Below are positions 7,993 to 15,279 of a DNA stretch of 17,325 bases, one piece after another. Both the position numbers and the translations under genes were made by a program. The stretch's first letter is position 1. The number at the start of each line of letters is the position of its first letter. The stretch is from Betaproteobacteria bacterium UBA6910 (GTDB lineage Bacteria > Pseudomonadota > Gammaproteobacteria > Burkholderiales > UBA6910): positions 695 through 18,019 of the forward strand of contig DKBC01000065.1 of assembly GCA_002451065.1 (NCBI GenBank), read 5' to 3'. The notes under the pieces were generated by a model. That model saw only the letters and a program-made list of their open reading frames with translations, made no database searches and had not been told where the DNA came from.

Positions 7993-8022
7993 AAAAGGGG
8001 GCGGTTGCGGGGAACCGCCCCC
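7993..8022 (-). terminator. Strong hairpin with short U-run after tRNA-Gln, before prs
   Basis: A perfect 10-bp stem (gggggcggtt at 7997-8006 with aaccgccccc at 8013-8022, loop 6 nt) is followed on the minus strand by four Ts (complement of 7993-7996). It begins 8 nt after the tRNA CCA end and finishes 15 nt before the prs GTG. It could terminate the ispE-tRNA transcript or attenuate prs. Confidence 0.7.
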
Positions 8023-8030
8023 GGGGAAAC

Positions 8031-8108
8031 TGGCTGGGGAGGTAGGATTCGAACCTACGAATGCCGGAATCAAAATCCGGTGCCTTGGACCAACTTGGCG
8101 ACTCCCCA
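8031..8108 (-). tRNA. tRNA-Gln (anticodon TTG)
   Basis: The minus strand folds as a complete cloverleaf. The acceptor stem is TGGGGAG/CTCCCCA with discriminator G and an encoded CCA (8031-8033). The D arm is GCC/GGC. The anticodon stem is CCGGA/TCCGG with loop TTTTGAT, giving anticodon TTG (bases 8071-8073), which reads CAA and CAG. The T arm is GTAGG/CCTAC with TTCGAAT. The 5' end lies only 6 nt after the ispE stop codon, so it must be cut from a longer transcript by RNase P. I know tRNA-Gln in this ispE-prs position from Pseudomonas and relatives. Confidence 0.97.
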
Positions 8109-8114
8109 AAAGCT

Positions 8115-8960
8115 TCAGTCTTTCAGCAGGCCGTGGAGAGGGTGCCGCTCCAGTCCACGGGCGACAAAGCCGCGCATGTCGTTGGGCAGACGGGTAAGCA
8201 CTTCCCGCGCCGAACCCTCGCTTTCAAACTCCGCAAATACACACGCCCCGGAACCGGTCATGGCTGAAGGGCTGTACTGCTCCAGCCACCGCAGGTGACG
8301 GGCGACTACAGGGTAGCGCCGAAGGACCACTTCCTGGAGGTCGTTGATGCCGAAAGCCACTGAAAAGCCGCGTATTTTGACCGGATCGGCATTCCGTGTC
8401 AAATGCGGGTCGGCGAAGATTTCGGAGGTCGGGATCGACACCGGCGGCACCATTACCACGTACCATCGCCGGGGGAGCGCCACTGCGGTGAGGACCTCTC
8501 CCACTCCTTCGCCGAATGCGTTCTCGCCGAACAAGAACGCCGGCACGTCGGCACCCAGGCGCAGCCCCAGGGACATCAGTTCCCGGCGACGCAGACCCAG
8601 GCCCCACAACCGGTTGAGGGCCATCAGCGTGGTTGCGGCGTCGGAGCTGCCCCCCCCGAGTCCGCCGCCCAGGGGGATCCGCTTTTCCACGGCGATGTCG
8701 GCACCGAGCCGGCAACCCGTCTCCTGCTGAAGCAGGCGCGCCGCCCGCACGCAAAGGTCCCGCTCCACGGGGACCCCCGGCAGCGCGGCGTGGAGGTGGA
8801 TGCCGGGGTCCTTCCGCGGCGAGATGCGGAGCATGTCCGTGCAATCAATGAAGCGGAACACGGTCTGCAACAGGTGATAGCCGTCGGATCGCCGCCCGAC
8901 CACCCGCAGAAAAAGATTAAGCTTGGCCGGCGCGGGGAAGGACGCCGGTGAAACGCTCAT
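8115..8960 (-). CDS. ispE: 4-diphosphocytidyl-2-C-methyl-D-erythritol kinase
   Basis: This GHMP kinase phosphorylates CDP-ME in the non-mevalonate isoprenoid pathway. The ATG at 8960 overlaps the lolB stop by 4 nt (ATGA) and gives 281 residues, close to the E. coli length. An in-frame ATG at 8987 would add nine residues inside lolB and has no ribosome-binding site. Visible motifs are PAKLNLFLRV (11-20, with the conserved Lys13), the ATP-binding loop PLGGGLGGGSSDAATTL (96-112), LGADVP with the catalytic Asp138, and the C-terminal TGSGACVF motif 3. It is co-transcribed with lolB upstream and tRNA-Gln downstream. Confidence 0.96.
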   Translation of the reverse strand: MSVSPASFPAPAKLNLFLRVVGRRSDGYHLLQTVFRFIDCTDMLRISPRKDPGIHLHAALPGVPVERDLCVRAARLLQQETGCRLGADIAVEKRIPLGGGLGGGSSDAATTLMALNRLWGLGLRRRELMSLGLRLGADVPAFLFGENAFGEGVGEVLTAVALPRRWYVVMVPPVSIPTSEIFADPHLTRNADPVKIRGFSVAFGINDLQEVVLRRYPVVARHLRWLEQYSPSAMTGSGACVFAEFESEGSAREVLTRLPNDMRGFVARGLERHPLHGLLKD

Positions 8961-9541
8961 GGCCGCGCCTGACGCGCCAGGTTCCATTCGTGCACCGAGA
9001 GCCGTACCTCAAGCCCCTCCCGGCGCAGCACCAGTGTGGCCGGCAGATTCAAGCCGAATTCCTCTGAGCGGCGCAGGTATTCGACGGTCCAGCCATCCTG
9101 GGAAATGCGGCTGATGCGCCCATCCGCATCCAATTCGATGCGGGACGGGGTGCCTGGGGCGCTCACGCCCAGCACCCAGTGCTCAAGACCCTCCAGGGGC
9201 AGCCGCCATCCGAGCATGCGCGCGGTGAGTTCTTCGACGTCGGTGGCCCGCTGCTCGGGCTGGTCCTGAATCTTGACGCGCGCAATTCCGGGCTCGCGCA
9301 CGATGTGGGCAACCGCCTGACCCAAAGGGGTCAGGATCCAGAGCTCGTCACGGCTTGGCAGGTGCTCCCAGCGCAGATTTCCGGTAAAGGCCTCCTCGTC
9401 GTGGCGCACTGCCACGCGCCCGGACAAATCAAAGCTGCGTGGCGCACCAGCTACAATGGGCTCCGGCGCGGCGACTCGAGGTTCAATGGCCGCGCAGCCC
9501 GCGGCAACCAGAGCCACGCAGCTCAACAGCAGCGCGCGCAC
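8957..9541 (-). CDS. lolB: Outer-membrane lipoprotein LolB
   Basis: LolB receives lipoproteins from periplasmic LolA and inserts them in the outer membrane. The 194-residue precursor starts at GTG 9541 and has a short signal peptide with lipobox VAAGC, so Cys16 would be lipidated; Ala at +2 fits outer-membrane sorting. The LolB fold follows: FDLSGRVAVRHDEEAFTGNLRWEH, then WILTPLGQAVAHI, then a C-terminal strand with DGWTVEYLRR. The GTG begins 1 nt after the stop of the TPR gene (TGA-C-GTG), and the 3' end overlaps ispE by 4 nt, so translation is coupled on both sides. The lolB-ispE neighbourhood supports the call. Confidence 0.93.
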   Translation of the reverse strand: MRALLLSCVALVAAGCAAIEPRVAAPEPIVAGAPRSFDLSGRVAVRHDEEAFTGNLRWEHLPSRDELWILTPLGQAVAHIVREPGIARVKIQDQPEQRATDVEELTARMLGWRLPLEGLEHWVLGVSAPGTPSRIELDADGRISRISQDGWTVEYLRRSEEFGLNLPATLVLRREGLEVRLSVHEWNLARQARP

Positions 9542-9542
9542 G

Positions 9543-11270
9543 TCAGGGGGTGAAGCGCTTGACCGTGCTTCGCAGCGCTTCGTTGTCGGGGTGTTCCTCC
9601 AGGGCCGTCTGCCAGACGCGCTTGGCCTCGACCCGGTCGCCCTTCGCCCACAACAACTCCCCCAGGTGGGCGGCGATTTCCGGGTCCGAGCGGATATCGT
9701 AGGCGCGGCGCAGGTAATCCAGGCCTTCGTCGATATTTCCCATCCGGTAGTTGACCCATCCCATGCTGTCCATGATGAAGGGGTCGTCCGGTGCCAACTG
9801 GAGCGCCTTGCCTATCAGGTCCCTGGCCTCCTCGAGGCGGATGTTACGATCCGCCAGGGTGTAACCCAGCGCGTTGTAGGCGTGGGCATGATCGGGCCGG
9901 AGCTGAATGAGCTTGCGAAGGTTGGCCTCGAGAACATCCAGATTGTCGAGCTTCTCGGCGGCCATCGCGTAGTCGTAGAGCAGGTCGGGATATTCCGGAA
10001 GGCTCTCGACAGCCCTGCCGAGCAGGTCATAGGCGTCCTGGTAACGGCCCGCCTCCCGCAGCAACTGGGCCTCCGCCATGATCAATTGGGCGCGCTGCGG
10101 CGCGTTCTGCTCCTGCAGCTGCTGCAGATGCCTGAGTCCGTCATCCAGCCGGCCCTGCTTGGCAAGCATCTGCGCCACCTTGGTCTGGGCCGCCAGATAT
10201 TGCTCGCCGCGCCCTACCGAGCGGTACCAGAGTTCAGCCTCGTCGAAGCGCTTTCGCTCCTCATACACCTGCCCCATGTAATACCGCACGGTGTCCAGGT
10301 CCCGGTAATCGGTGTCGAGTACCGCCTTGAAGTTGGTCTCCGCGGTATCGAAATCCTTGAGCTGGAGGGACAGCAGCCCCACCGCCATCATGACCTCGGG
10401 ATTGCCACCGGACTCGGAGACCAGGCGCTGGAACTGCGCGCGAGCCTCGTCGTAGTTCCGCTCCGAAACCAGAACCCGGGCGTAGGCAAGCCGGACCTCC
10501 CGGGCATCGCCGTGGCGGCGGAGATAGTCCTTATAGAAGGCGAGGGCCTCGGCCCGGGAGCCGCGCTGCAGCAGTTGTCCGTGGAGCAGTGCGGCGGTTT
10601 CCCAGTCGGGACGCAGTGAGAGGGCTTTTTCGGACTCGGCCAGTGCCAGTTCCCGTTTTCCTGCCGCGCCCGCCGCCTGCGCTACCGCGAAATGCGCCTC
10701 GGGCAGATCCGGATAGGGTTCGGCCAGACGCTGGACCAGGGCAAGCACCGCCCCCCGGTCGGGACTGCGGCTGAGCAGCCCGTTGAGGTGCATAAACGAC
10801 TGACCGGCCTTGGAGGGGTCCCGGGCGATCAGCGCGTTGAGATGCTGATACGCCTCGTCGAGCTGGTTGGAGGTGACCAGCAGGCCGGCCAGGGCTTGCC
10901 GCGCCTCGAGGGATTCCGGATCGATCTCGAACCAGAGCCTGGCCGCCTGCAGCGCCGCGTCCGCGTAGCGACCCTGAACCGCGACTTCGACCGCGCGCTG
11001 CGCGACGCGGGGATCACGGGTACGCCGGGCCAGGCCGAGGTAGGCGCTGGTGGCCACCGCGTAGTCGCCCCGCTGAGCTGCGACTTCCGCCACCAGTAAC
11101 TCGAACAGGGTCTGTTCAGTAAGCTCCTGGTTCGGAAGGGCGCGGGAGACGGGCTCCTCCACGGGGGAGGGTTGCGCTTCGGGCCGCGCCTCGGTGTAGC
11201 GCTCCGGCGCCTGCGCACAAGCCGAAAACAACAGGGCGGCGCAGACAACGCCGAATAACCGCAAGTTCAT
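9543..11270 (-). CDS. TPR-repeat outer-membrane lipoprotein (conserved lolB neighbour)
   Basis: This is a 575-residue protein with signal peptide MNLRLFGVVCAALLFSAC. The lipobox Cys is residue 18, so it is probably a lipoprotein; Ala at +2 fits sorting to the outer membrane. A Pro/Glu-rich linker (about 20-45) is followed by a long array of tetratricopeptide-like helical pairs to the C-terminus. The clearest repeats are near LAYARVLVSERNYDEARAQF, YMGQVYEERKRFDEAELWY, YNALGYTLADRNIRLEEA and MGWVNYRMGNIDEGLDYL. Such arrays are protein-protein scaffolds. The same kind of gene stands upstream of lolB in Pseudomonas and many betaproteobacteria, but I know no proven function. It starts the minus-strand operon. 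Confidence 0.87.
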   Translation of the reverse strand: MNLRLFGVVCAALLFSACAQAPERYTEARPEAQPSPVEEPVSRALPNQELTEQTLFELLVAEVAAQRGDYAVATSAYLGLARRTRDPRVAQRAVEVAVQGRYADAALQAARLWFEIDPESLEARQALAGLLVTSNQLDEAYQHLNALIARDPSKAGQSFMHLNGLLSRSPDRGAVLALVQRLAEPYPDLPEAHFAVAQAAGAAGKRELALAESEKALSLRPDWETAALLHGQLLQRGSRAEALAFYKDYLRRHGDAREVRLAYARVLVSERNYDEARAQFQRLVSESGGNPEVMMAVGLLSLQLKDFDTAETNFKAVLDTDYRDLDTVRYYMGQVYEERKRFDEAELWYRSVGRGEQYLAAQTKVAQMLAKQGRLDDGLRHLQQLQEQNAPQRAQLIMAEAQLLREAGRYQDAYDLLGRAVESLPEYPDLLYDYAMAAEKLDNLDVLEANLRKLIQLRPDHAHAYNALGYTLADRNIRLEEARDLIGKALQLAPDDPFIMDSMGWVNYRMGNIDEGLDYLRRAYDIRSDPEIAAHLGELLWAKGDRVEAKRVWQTALEEHPDNEALRSTVKRFTP

Positions 11271-11403
11271 CGAAGAAATACCGTAAGAATTAAGGGGGAA
11301 CGAAGCTTTGAAAAGCCGCGGAGGGAATCGTTCTACTCAATAGAGGCCATATTAGGTATATTTGGCGCGCCCCACAAGTTCCGCGATTCCTTCCCGTCCC
11401 CGC
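11271..11403. promoter_or_regulatory. Divergent intergenic region with AT-rich core and flanking inverted repeat
   Basis: This 133-base gap separates the divergent TPR/lolB operon and the ABC module and must hold a promoter for each. Bases 11331-11363 are unusually AT-rich for this window, and TATATT at 11357-11362 could be a -10 box for the ABC operon, though no good -35 stands at 17 nt. Bases 11321-11330 (gagggaatcg) and 11384-11393 (cgattccttc) form a 9-of-10 inverted repeat around this core and could be operator half-sites. No ribosome-binding site precedes the ABC gene's ATG at 11404. Confidence 0.35.
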
Positions 11404-12348
11404 ATGCAACCCGAAGTTAATTCCGTCACGCTCCGGACCAGGAGCCTGAGCCGGAACTATGGCGCGCGCCCGGTGGTGCAGGGGCTGGACCTGGAAGTGC
11501 GTCGGGGGGAAGTGGTGGGCCTGTTGGGTCCCAACGGCGCCGGCAAGACGACCTCCATGCAGATGATAACCGGAAACCTGGCCCCGACCACCGGCAGCGT
11601 AGAAGTCTGCGGCGTCGATCTGCTGGAGGACCCGGTGCGGGCCAAGACGCACATCGGATACCTCCCGGAGGTGCCGCCAATCTATCGCGAGCTTTCCGTG
11701 GACGAATACCTGAGATTCGCGGCGCGGCTGCACCGGCTGCGTGGAGCGTCACAAGCCAGGGCGGTCCAGATTGCGAAGGCGCGCTGCGGTCTCGAGGATG
11801 TGGGAAGGCGGCTCATCGGGTCGCTATCCAAGGGCTACCAGCAGCGCGTGGGCATCGCCCAGGCCATCGTTCACGGACCGGACCTGGTGATTCTTGACGA
11901 GCCGACGGCGGGCCTCGACCCGAACCAGATCCGCGAGATCCGGGCCCTGATCCGGGAGTTGCGCGGCGGTCACAGCGTCATTCTCTCGACCCATATCCTG
12001 CCTGAGGTGGAAAGCGTTTGCGACCGGGTGGAGATCATGCACGAGGGGCGGGTGGTGTATGCCGACAGCATCGTCGGGCTGCAGCGCTCGCGGCGCGGGA
12101 CTGAGTTGACGGCGGGCTTCCAGTTCCCGCCGGCCGTCGACGAGATCGCGCAGATTCTGGGAGTCACCCAAGTCGAGGCCCTGTCCGCTCACCGCTTCCG
12201 CGTTGTCCACCAGGAGGGCATCGACGTCGGCGCGGCCCTGGCCGAGGCCGCCGCACGCAATGGTTGGGGGCTCAACATGCTGGCCCCGGGCCACGCAACC
12301 CTGGAGGAGGTCTTCGTGCGGATAACCCAGGGGGAGGAGGAGCCGTGA
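11404..12348 (+). CDS. ABC transporter ATP-binding protein (GldA-like, ABC-2 type)
   Basis: This encodes 314 residues from the ATG at 11404. An in-frame TTG at 11362 would sit inside the putative -10 region and is less likely. Walker A is GPNGAGKTT (42-50), the signature is LSKGYQQR (141-148), Walker B is LVILDEP (161-167) and the H-loop is STH (195-197). The Q-loop region reads YLPEVPPIY, with Glu where other ABC classes have Gln; I recall this as usual in ABC-2 exporters. The C-terminal 90 residues are the ABC-2 extension. It powers the permease encoded next, whose GTG overlaps this stop codon. The closest named relative by organisation is GldA of gliding Bacteroidetes; the substrate is unknown. 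Confidence 0.92.
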   Translation: MQPEVNSVTLRTRSLSRNYGARPVVQGLDLEVRRGEVVGLLGPNGAGKTTSMQMITGNLAPTTGSVEVCGVDLLEDPVRAKTHIGYLPEVPPIYRELSVDEYLRFAARLHRLRGASQARAVQIAKARCGLEDVGRRLIGSLSKGYQQRVGIAQAIVHGPDLVILDEPTAGLDPNQIREIRALIRELRGGHSVILSTHILPEVESVCDRVEIMHEGRVVYADSIVGLQRSRRGTELTAGFQFPPAVDEIAQILGVTQVEALSAHRFRVVHQEGIDVGAALAEAAARNGWGLNMLAPGHATLEEVFVRITQGEEEP

Positions 12349-13088
12349 TTGGCGTCATCGGCCTGCGCGAGCTGCGCACCCTGTTCGCGTCGCCCCTGGC
12401 GTGGGTGGTGCTCGCCGTGCTGCAGCTGATCATCGCCTGGGTGTTTCTGGGACGCCTCGACACGTACTTGCAGGTGCAGGCCCAGCTGCGCCAGATCTCG
12501 AATGCGCCCGGCATCACAGAGTTCATCGCGGCGCCGGTCTTCGCCACTGCGGCGATCATGTTGCTGATGGCGGTGCCGCTGCTCACCATGCGGCTGGTGG
12601 CCGAGGAGCGGCGCAACCGCACCCTGACCCTGCTGCTGTCAGCGCCGGTCTCGACGGCCCAAATCATCCTCGGCAAATACCTCGGCATCATGCTGTTCCT
12701 GCTGGTCGCGATTGCGCTGGTGGCCCTGATGCCGCTCACGCTCCTGGCCGGCGGGCGCCTCGACCCGGGGCTGTTGGCCACCAATGTGGCAGGCTTGGCG
12801 CTGCTGGCCGCCGCCTTCGCGGCCCTCGGTCTGTTCATGTCGGTTCTAACCGCGCAGCCTGCCGTCGCCGCCATCGGCGGGCTCGGCACCGCCCTTGCCT
12901 TCTGGCTTCTGGATCTCGCCGCGCCGGACGCGGGCGGCATGCTCAGCCAGCTCTCGCTGCTTCGCCACTACGAGAGCTTCGGCAAGGGCATGCTCGACAC
13001 TTACGACGCCGCCTGTTTCGTGCTGTTTTGCGCTGTGTTTCTGGCCCTGACCATCCGGCGCCTGGATGCCGAGCGCCTCGGGGGCTAA
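12345..13088 (+). CDS. ABC-2 type permease (GldF-like)
   Basis: This encodes 247 residues from the GTG at 12345. It overlaps the ATPase stop (GTGA) and has a strong purine-rich ribosome site just upstream (gggggaggaggagcc). About six membrane helices are visible: 19-36, 61-82, 112-135, 145-168, 172-192 and 222-238. Between helices 2 and 3 is EERRNRTLTLLLSAPVS (87-103), the coupling-helix motif of ABC-2 exporters that contacts the ATPase. A longer frame from 12264 would run inside the ATPase gene and adds an uncharacteristic Gly/Pro-rich segment, so it is rejected. The protein probably dimerises to form the channel, and the GldG-like protein follows 3 nt later. Confidence 0.9.
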   Translation: MIGVIGLRELRTLFASPLAWVVLAVLQLIIAWVFLGRLDTYLQVQAQLRQISNAPGITEFIAAPVFATAAIMLLMAVPLLTMRLVAEERRNRTLTLLLSAPVSTAQIILGKYLGIMLFLLVAIALVALMPLTLLAGGRLDPGLLATNVAGLALLAAAFAALGLFMSVLTAQPAVAAIGGLGTALAFWLLDLAAPDAGGMLSQLSLLRHYESFGKGMLDTYDAACFVLFCAVFLALTIRRLDAERLGG

Positions 13089-13091
13089 TTC

Positions 13092-14444
13092 GTGAAGATC
13101 ACCCGGGGGCTGCGCCGCGGCCTGTTCCTGCAGAATCTCCTGTTCATGCTGCTGGTGCTGGCTCTCGCCGCCGTTCTCGGGTACCTGGCACACCAATACC
13201 GCGGGCAGTGGGACATGACCAGCAATGCCCGCCACACGCTGAGCCCAGCCAGCAAGGAGGTTCTCAACCAGCTGCGCGGTCCCGTGACCATCACCGCCTA
13301 CGCCACGCTGCGGGACCCGCGCCTCGGGGACATTCGCCGCCTGATCCGGGATTTCGTCGCGCCCTTCCAGCGCGAGAAACCCGACCTGGCTCTGTATTTC
13401 GTCGATCCCACCGAGGACCCGAAGGCGGCCCAGGACCAGGGTATCGAAACCAATGGCGAAATGGTGATCGAGTATGGAAAGCGCAAGGAGCACCTGACCC
13501 TGCTCAGCGAACAGGCCCTCACCAATCTCCTGGTGCGGCTGGCGCGCGAAGGGGAGCGTCTGGTGATGTATCTGGAAGGCCACGGGGAGCGCAAGCTGGA
13601 GGGCGCTGCCAACCATGATCTGGGGGACTTCGGCGCACAGCTCAAGAACAAGGGCTTCCGCATCGCCGCCCTTAATCTCGCCGTGGCCCAGGAGGTCCCC
13701 GCCAACATCAGCGTGCTGGTTCTGACCCAGCCGCGCATCGACCTCCTGGGGGGCGAGGTGGACAAACTGCTGAGCTATTTGGACCGGGGAGGCAGCCTGC
13801 TCTGGCTGGTGGACCCGGAGCCGTTGCGCGGGCTGCAACCGGTTGCCGAGCAGCTCGGGCTCAACCTCACTCCCGGAGTCATCGTGGATCCGGCGGCCGC
13901 GGACCTGAGCGCCCCCTCGGCTTGGGCCATCGGCGCCCTCTACGGCAGCCATCCCATTACCCGCAATTTTGACCTGGTCACGGTATTTCCTCTTGCGCGC
14001 CAGATCGTGGTGGAAGAAGACGGCGACTGGCAGATCACCGAACTGATCGAAGTGGCAAGCCGCGGCTGGGTCGAGAGCGGCCCCCAAGAGGGCGAGCCCA
14101 CCTTCGACAAGAACCAGGACACACCCGGCCCGATTACCGTGGCCGCCGCCATGAACCGCAGCCGGGAAGACCGCGATCAGCGGGTTGTGGTGGTGGGCGG
14201 GGGCGCGTTTCTCTCCAACGCCTATCTCGGCAATGGCGGCAACCTGGATCTCGGGATCAACATCGTCAACTGGCTCGCCGGAGACGAGCGCCTGATTTCC
14301 ATCCAGCCCCCTCAGGCCGCGGACAGCGGCCTGCAACTGAACCGGACCAGCGCCTTCGCGATCACCTTTGGATTGCTTGTTGCCGGCCCGCTACTGCTGC
14401 TCTCCGCCGGCGGCCTCGTCTGGTGGCGGCGGCGCAAGCGGTGA
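13092..14444 (+). CDS. GldG-like auxiliary protein of ABC transporter
   Basis: This 450-residue protein starts at GTG 13092. It has one membrane helix at the N-terminus (about 12-32) and one at the C-terminus (about 418-440, followed by WWRRRKR), with a large region between them that should face the periplasm. The early segment DMTSNARHTLSPASKEVLNQL is the hallmark of the GldG/COG3225 family (ABC_transp_aux domain). VIEYGKRKEHL, YLEGHGERKLEG and LLWLVDPEPL match its middle, which has a thioredoxin/GATase-like fold. In gliding Bacteroidetes GldG works with GldA and GldF. In proteobacteria the same set exists without gliding, and its role is unknown. It is tightly coupled to the permease and to the DUF4340-like gene. 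Confidence 0.88.
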   Translation: MKITRGLRRGLFLQNLLFMLLVLALAAVLGYLAHQYRGQWDMTSNARHTLSPASKEVLNQLRGPVTITAYATLRDPRLGDIRRLIRDFVAPFQREKPDLALYFVDPTEDPKAAQDQGIETNGEMVIEYGKRKEHLTLLSEQALTNLLVRLAREGERLVMYLEGHGERKLEGAANHDLGDFGAQLKNKGFRIAALNLAVAQEVPANISVLVLTQPRIDLLGGEVDKLLSYLDRGGSLLWLVDPEPLRGLQPVAEQLGLNLTPGVIVDPAAADLSAPSAWAIGALYGSHPITRNFDLVTVFPLARQIVVEEDGDWQITELIEVASRGWVESGPQEGEPTFDKNQDTPGPITVAAAMNRSREDRDQRVVVVGGGAFLSNAYLGNGGNLDLGINIVNWLAGDERLISIQPPQAADSGLQLNRTSAFAITFGLLVAGPLLLLSAGGLVWWRRRKR

Positions 14445-15277
14445 GGTCCCGTCTCGCCGTCAATCTCTTGCTGCTCGCCGCGCTTGCGGCACTGGGCCTG
14501 CTCGCCTGGTTCCGCCCGAATTTGGAGGAGACGGCCACCTACCGCGTCTCGCGGCTGGATCCGGCCCAAGTTGTCTCCATTCGGATCGAGAGGCCGGGTC
14601 AGGATCCGGTGGCCCTCGAGAAGCGCGACGGCGAATGGCTCATGTCATCGCCCTGGAAAGCGCGTGCCCATGAGCTGCGGGTGGAGCGGCTGCTGGAAAT
14701 CCTGGCGCTCTCCGCGCGTCAGCGGGTTTCCGCCGAAGACTTGTCGCGTTTCGAGCTGGACCGGCCCCTCGCCACCCTGGTTGCCAATGGCGAGGTCCTG
14801 GCGGTCGGCGCCCTCAATCCCGTCACCCGGGAGCAGTACGTGCGCGCCGGAAACTGGGTGTACCTGGTGGAAAGCCGAGTCACAGCCGACGTGTTTGCGC
14901 CGGCATCGCGCCTGTTGAGTCCGCGGCTGCTCGGCCCGGGGGAATCCCCCGTCGCCTTCGAGATGGGATCGGTCTCGCTGCGGCAGGAGAACGGGAAATG
15001 GGAGCAGTCGCCGCCGCCCGCTGAAGCGGTCTCCCAGGACGATCTCAACCGCTGGGTGCAGGAATGGCGCCTGGCCACCGCCCTCGAGGTGCAGCAGGGA
15101 CCTTCCAGCGGCCAGGAGCAGGCCCAGGAGTTGCGCATAGGGCTGGCGGGCGGGAGGACCGTCCCGATCCGGGTACTGCAGCGCGAACCGCAAGTGGTCC
15201 TGATGCGGGAGGACGACGGTTTCGCCTACCGCTTTCCGCGGGATGTCGGAGCGCGCCTGCTCACGCCACCGGGATAG
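14441..15277 (+). CDS. DUF4340-like membrane-anchored protein
   Basis: This encodes 278 residues from the GTG at 14441, which overlaps the gldG-like stop (GTGA), the same coupling used between the ATPase and permease genes. An in-frame GTG at 14423 is possible but adds nothing recognisable. One N-terminal membrane helix (about 7-24) is followed by a periplasmic domain of repeated beta units: [43 protein letters not shown], with [19 protein letters not shown] between them. This is the DUF4340 pattern, in which IxxxxxxLxxxxGxW-type units recur. The family is mostly found after GldG-like genes, so it probably works on the periplasmic side of the same transporter. The function is unknown. Confidence 0.8.
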   Translation: MRSRLAVNLLLLAALAALGLLAWFRPNLEETATYRVSRLDPAQVVSIRIERPGQDPVALEKRDGEWLMSSPWKARAHELRVERLLEILALSARQRVSAEDLSRFELDRPLATLVANGEVLAVGALNPVTREQYVRAGNWVYLVESRVTADVFAPASRLLSPRLLGPGESPVAFEMGSVSLRQENGKWEQSPPPAEAVSQDDLNRWVQEWRLATALEVQQGPSSGQEQAQELRIGLAGGRTVPIRVLQREPQVVLMREDDGFAYRFPRDVGARLLTPPG

Positions 15278-15279
15278 CG

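Noticed and set aside
8031..8108. tRNA-Gln as a possible integration (att) site
   Set aside because: No integrase, no direct repeat of the tRNA 3' end and no foreign-looking genes are nearby; both flanks are conserved housekeeping genes.
4408..8298. Series of long plus-strand open frames opposite ychF, pth, rplY, prs and ispE
   Set aside because: All lie opposite well-identified housekeeping genes, have no recognisable domains, and one runs through the tRNA gene.
9456..10619. 387-codon plus-strand open frame opposite the TPR lipoprotein
   Set aside because: It is a shadow of the TPR gene; the minus-strand product has a lipobox and regular TPR helices.
12401..13618. 405-codon plus-strand frame overlapping the permease and GldG-like genes
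   Set aside because: It is an off-frame Arg/Gly/Pro-rich translation of two genes with clear membrane helices and family motifs in their own frames.
12846..14336. 496-codon minus-strand open frame antisense to the GldG-like gene
   Set aside because: Its composition is typical of a reverse-strand shadow (His/Gln/Val-rich, no motif), while the plus-strand gene has clear family features.
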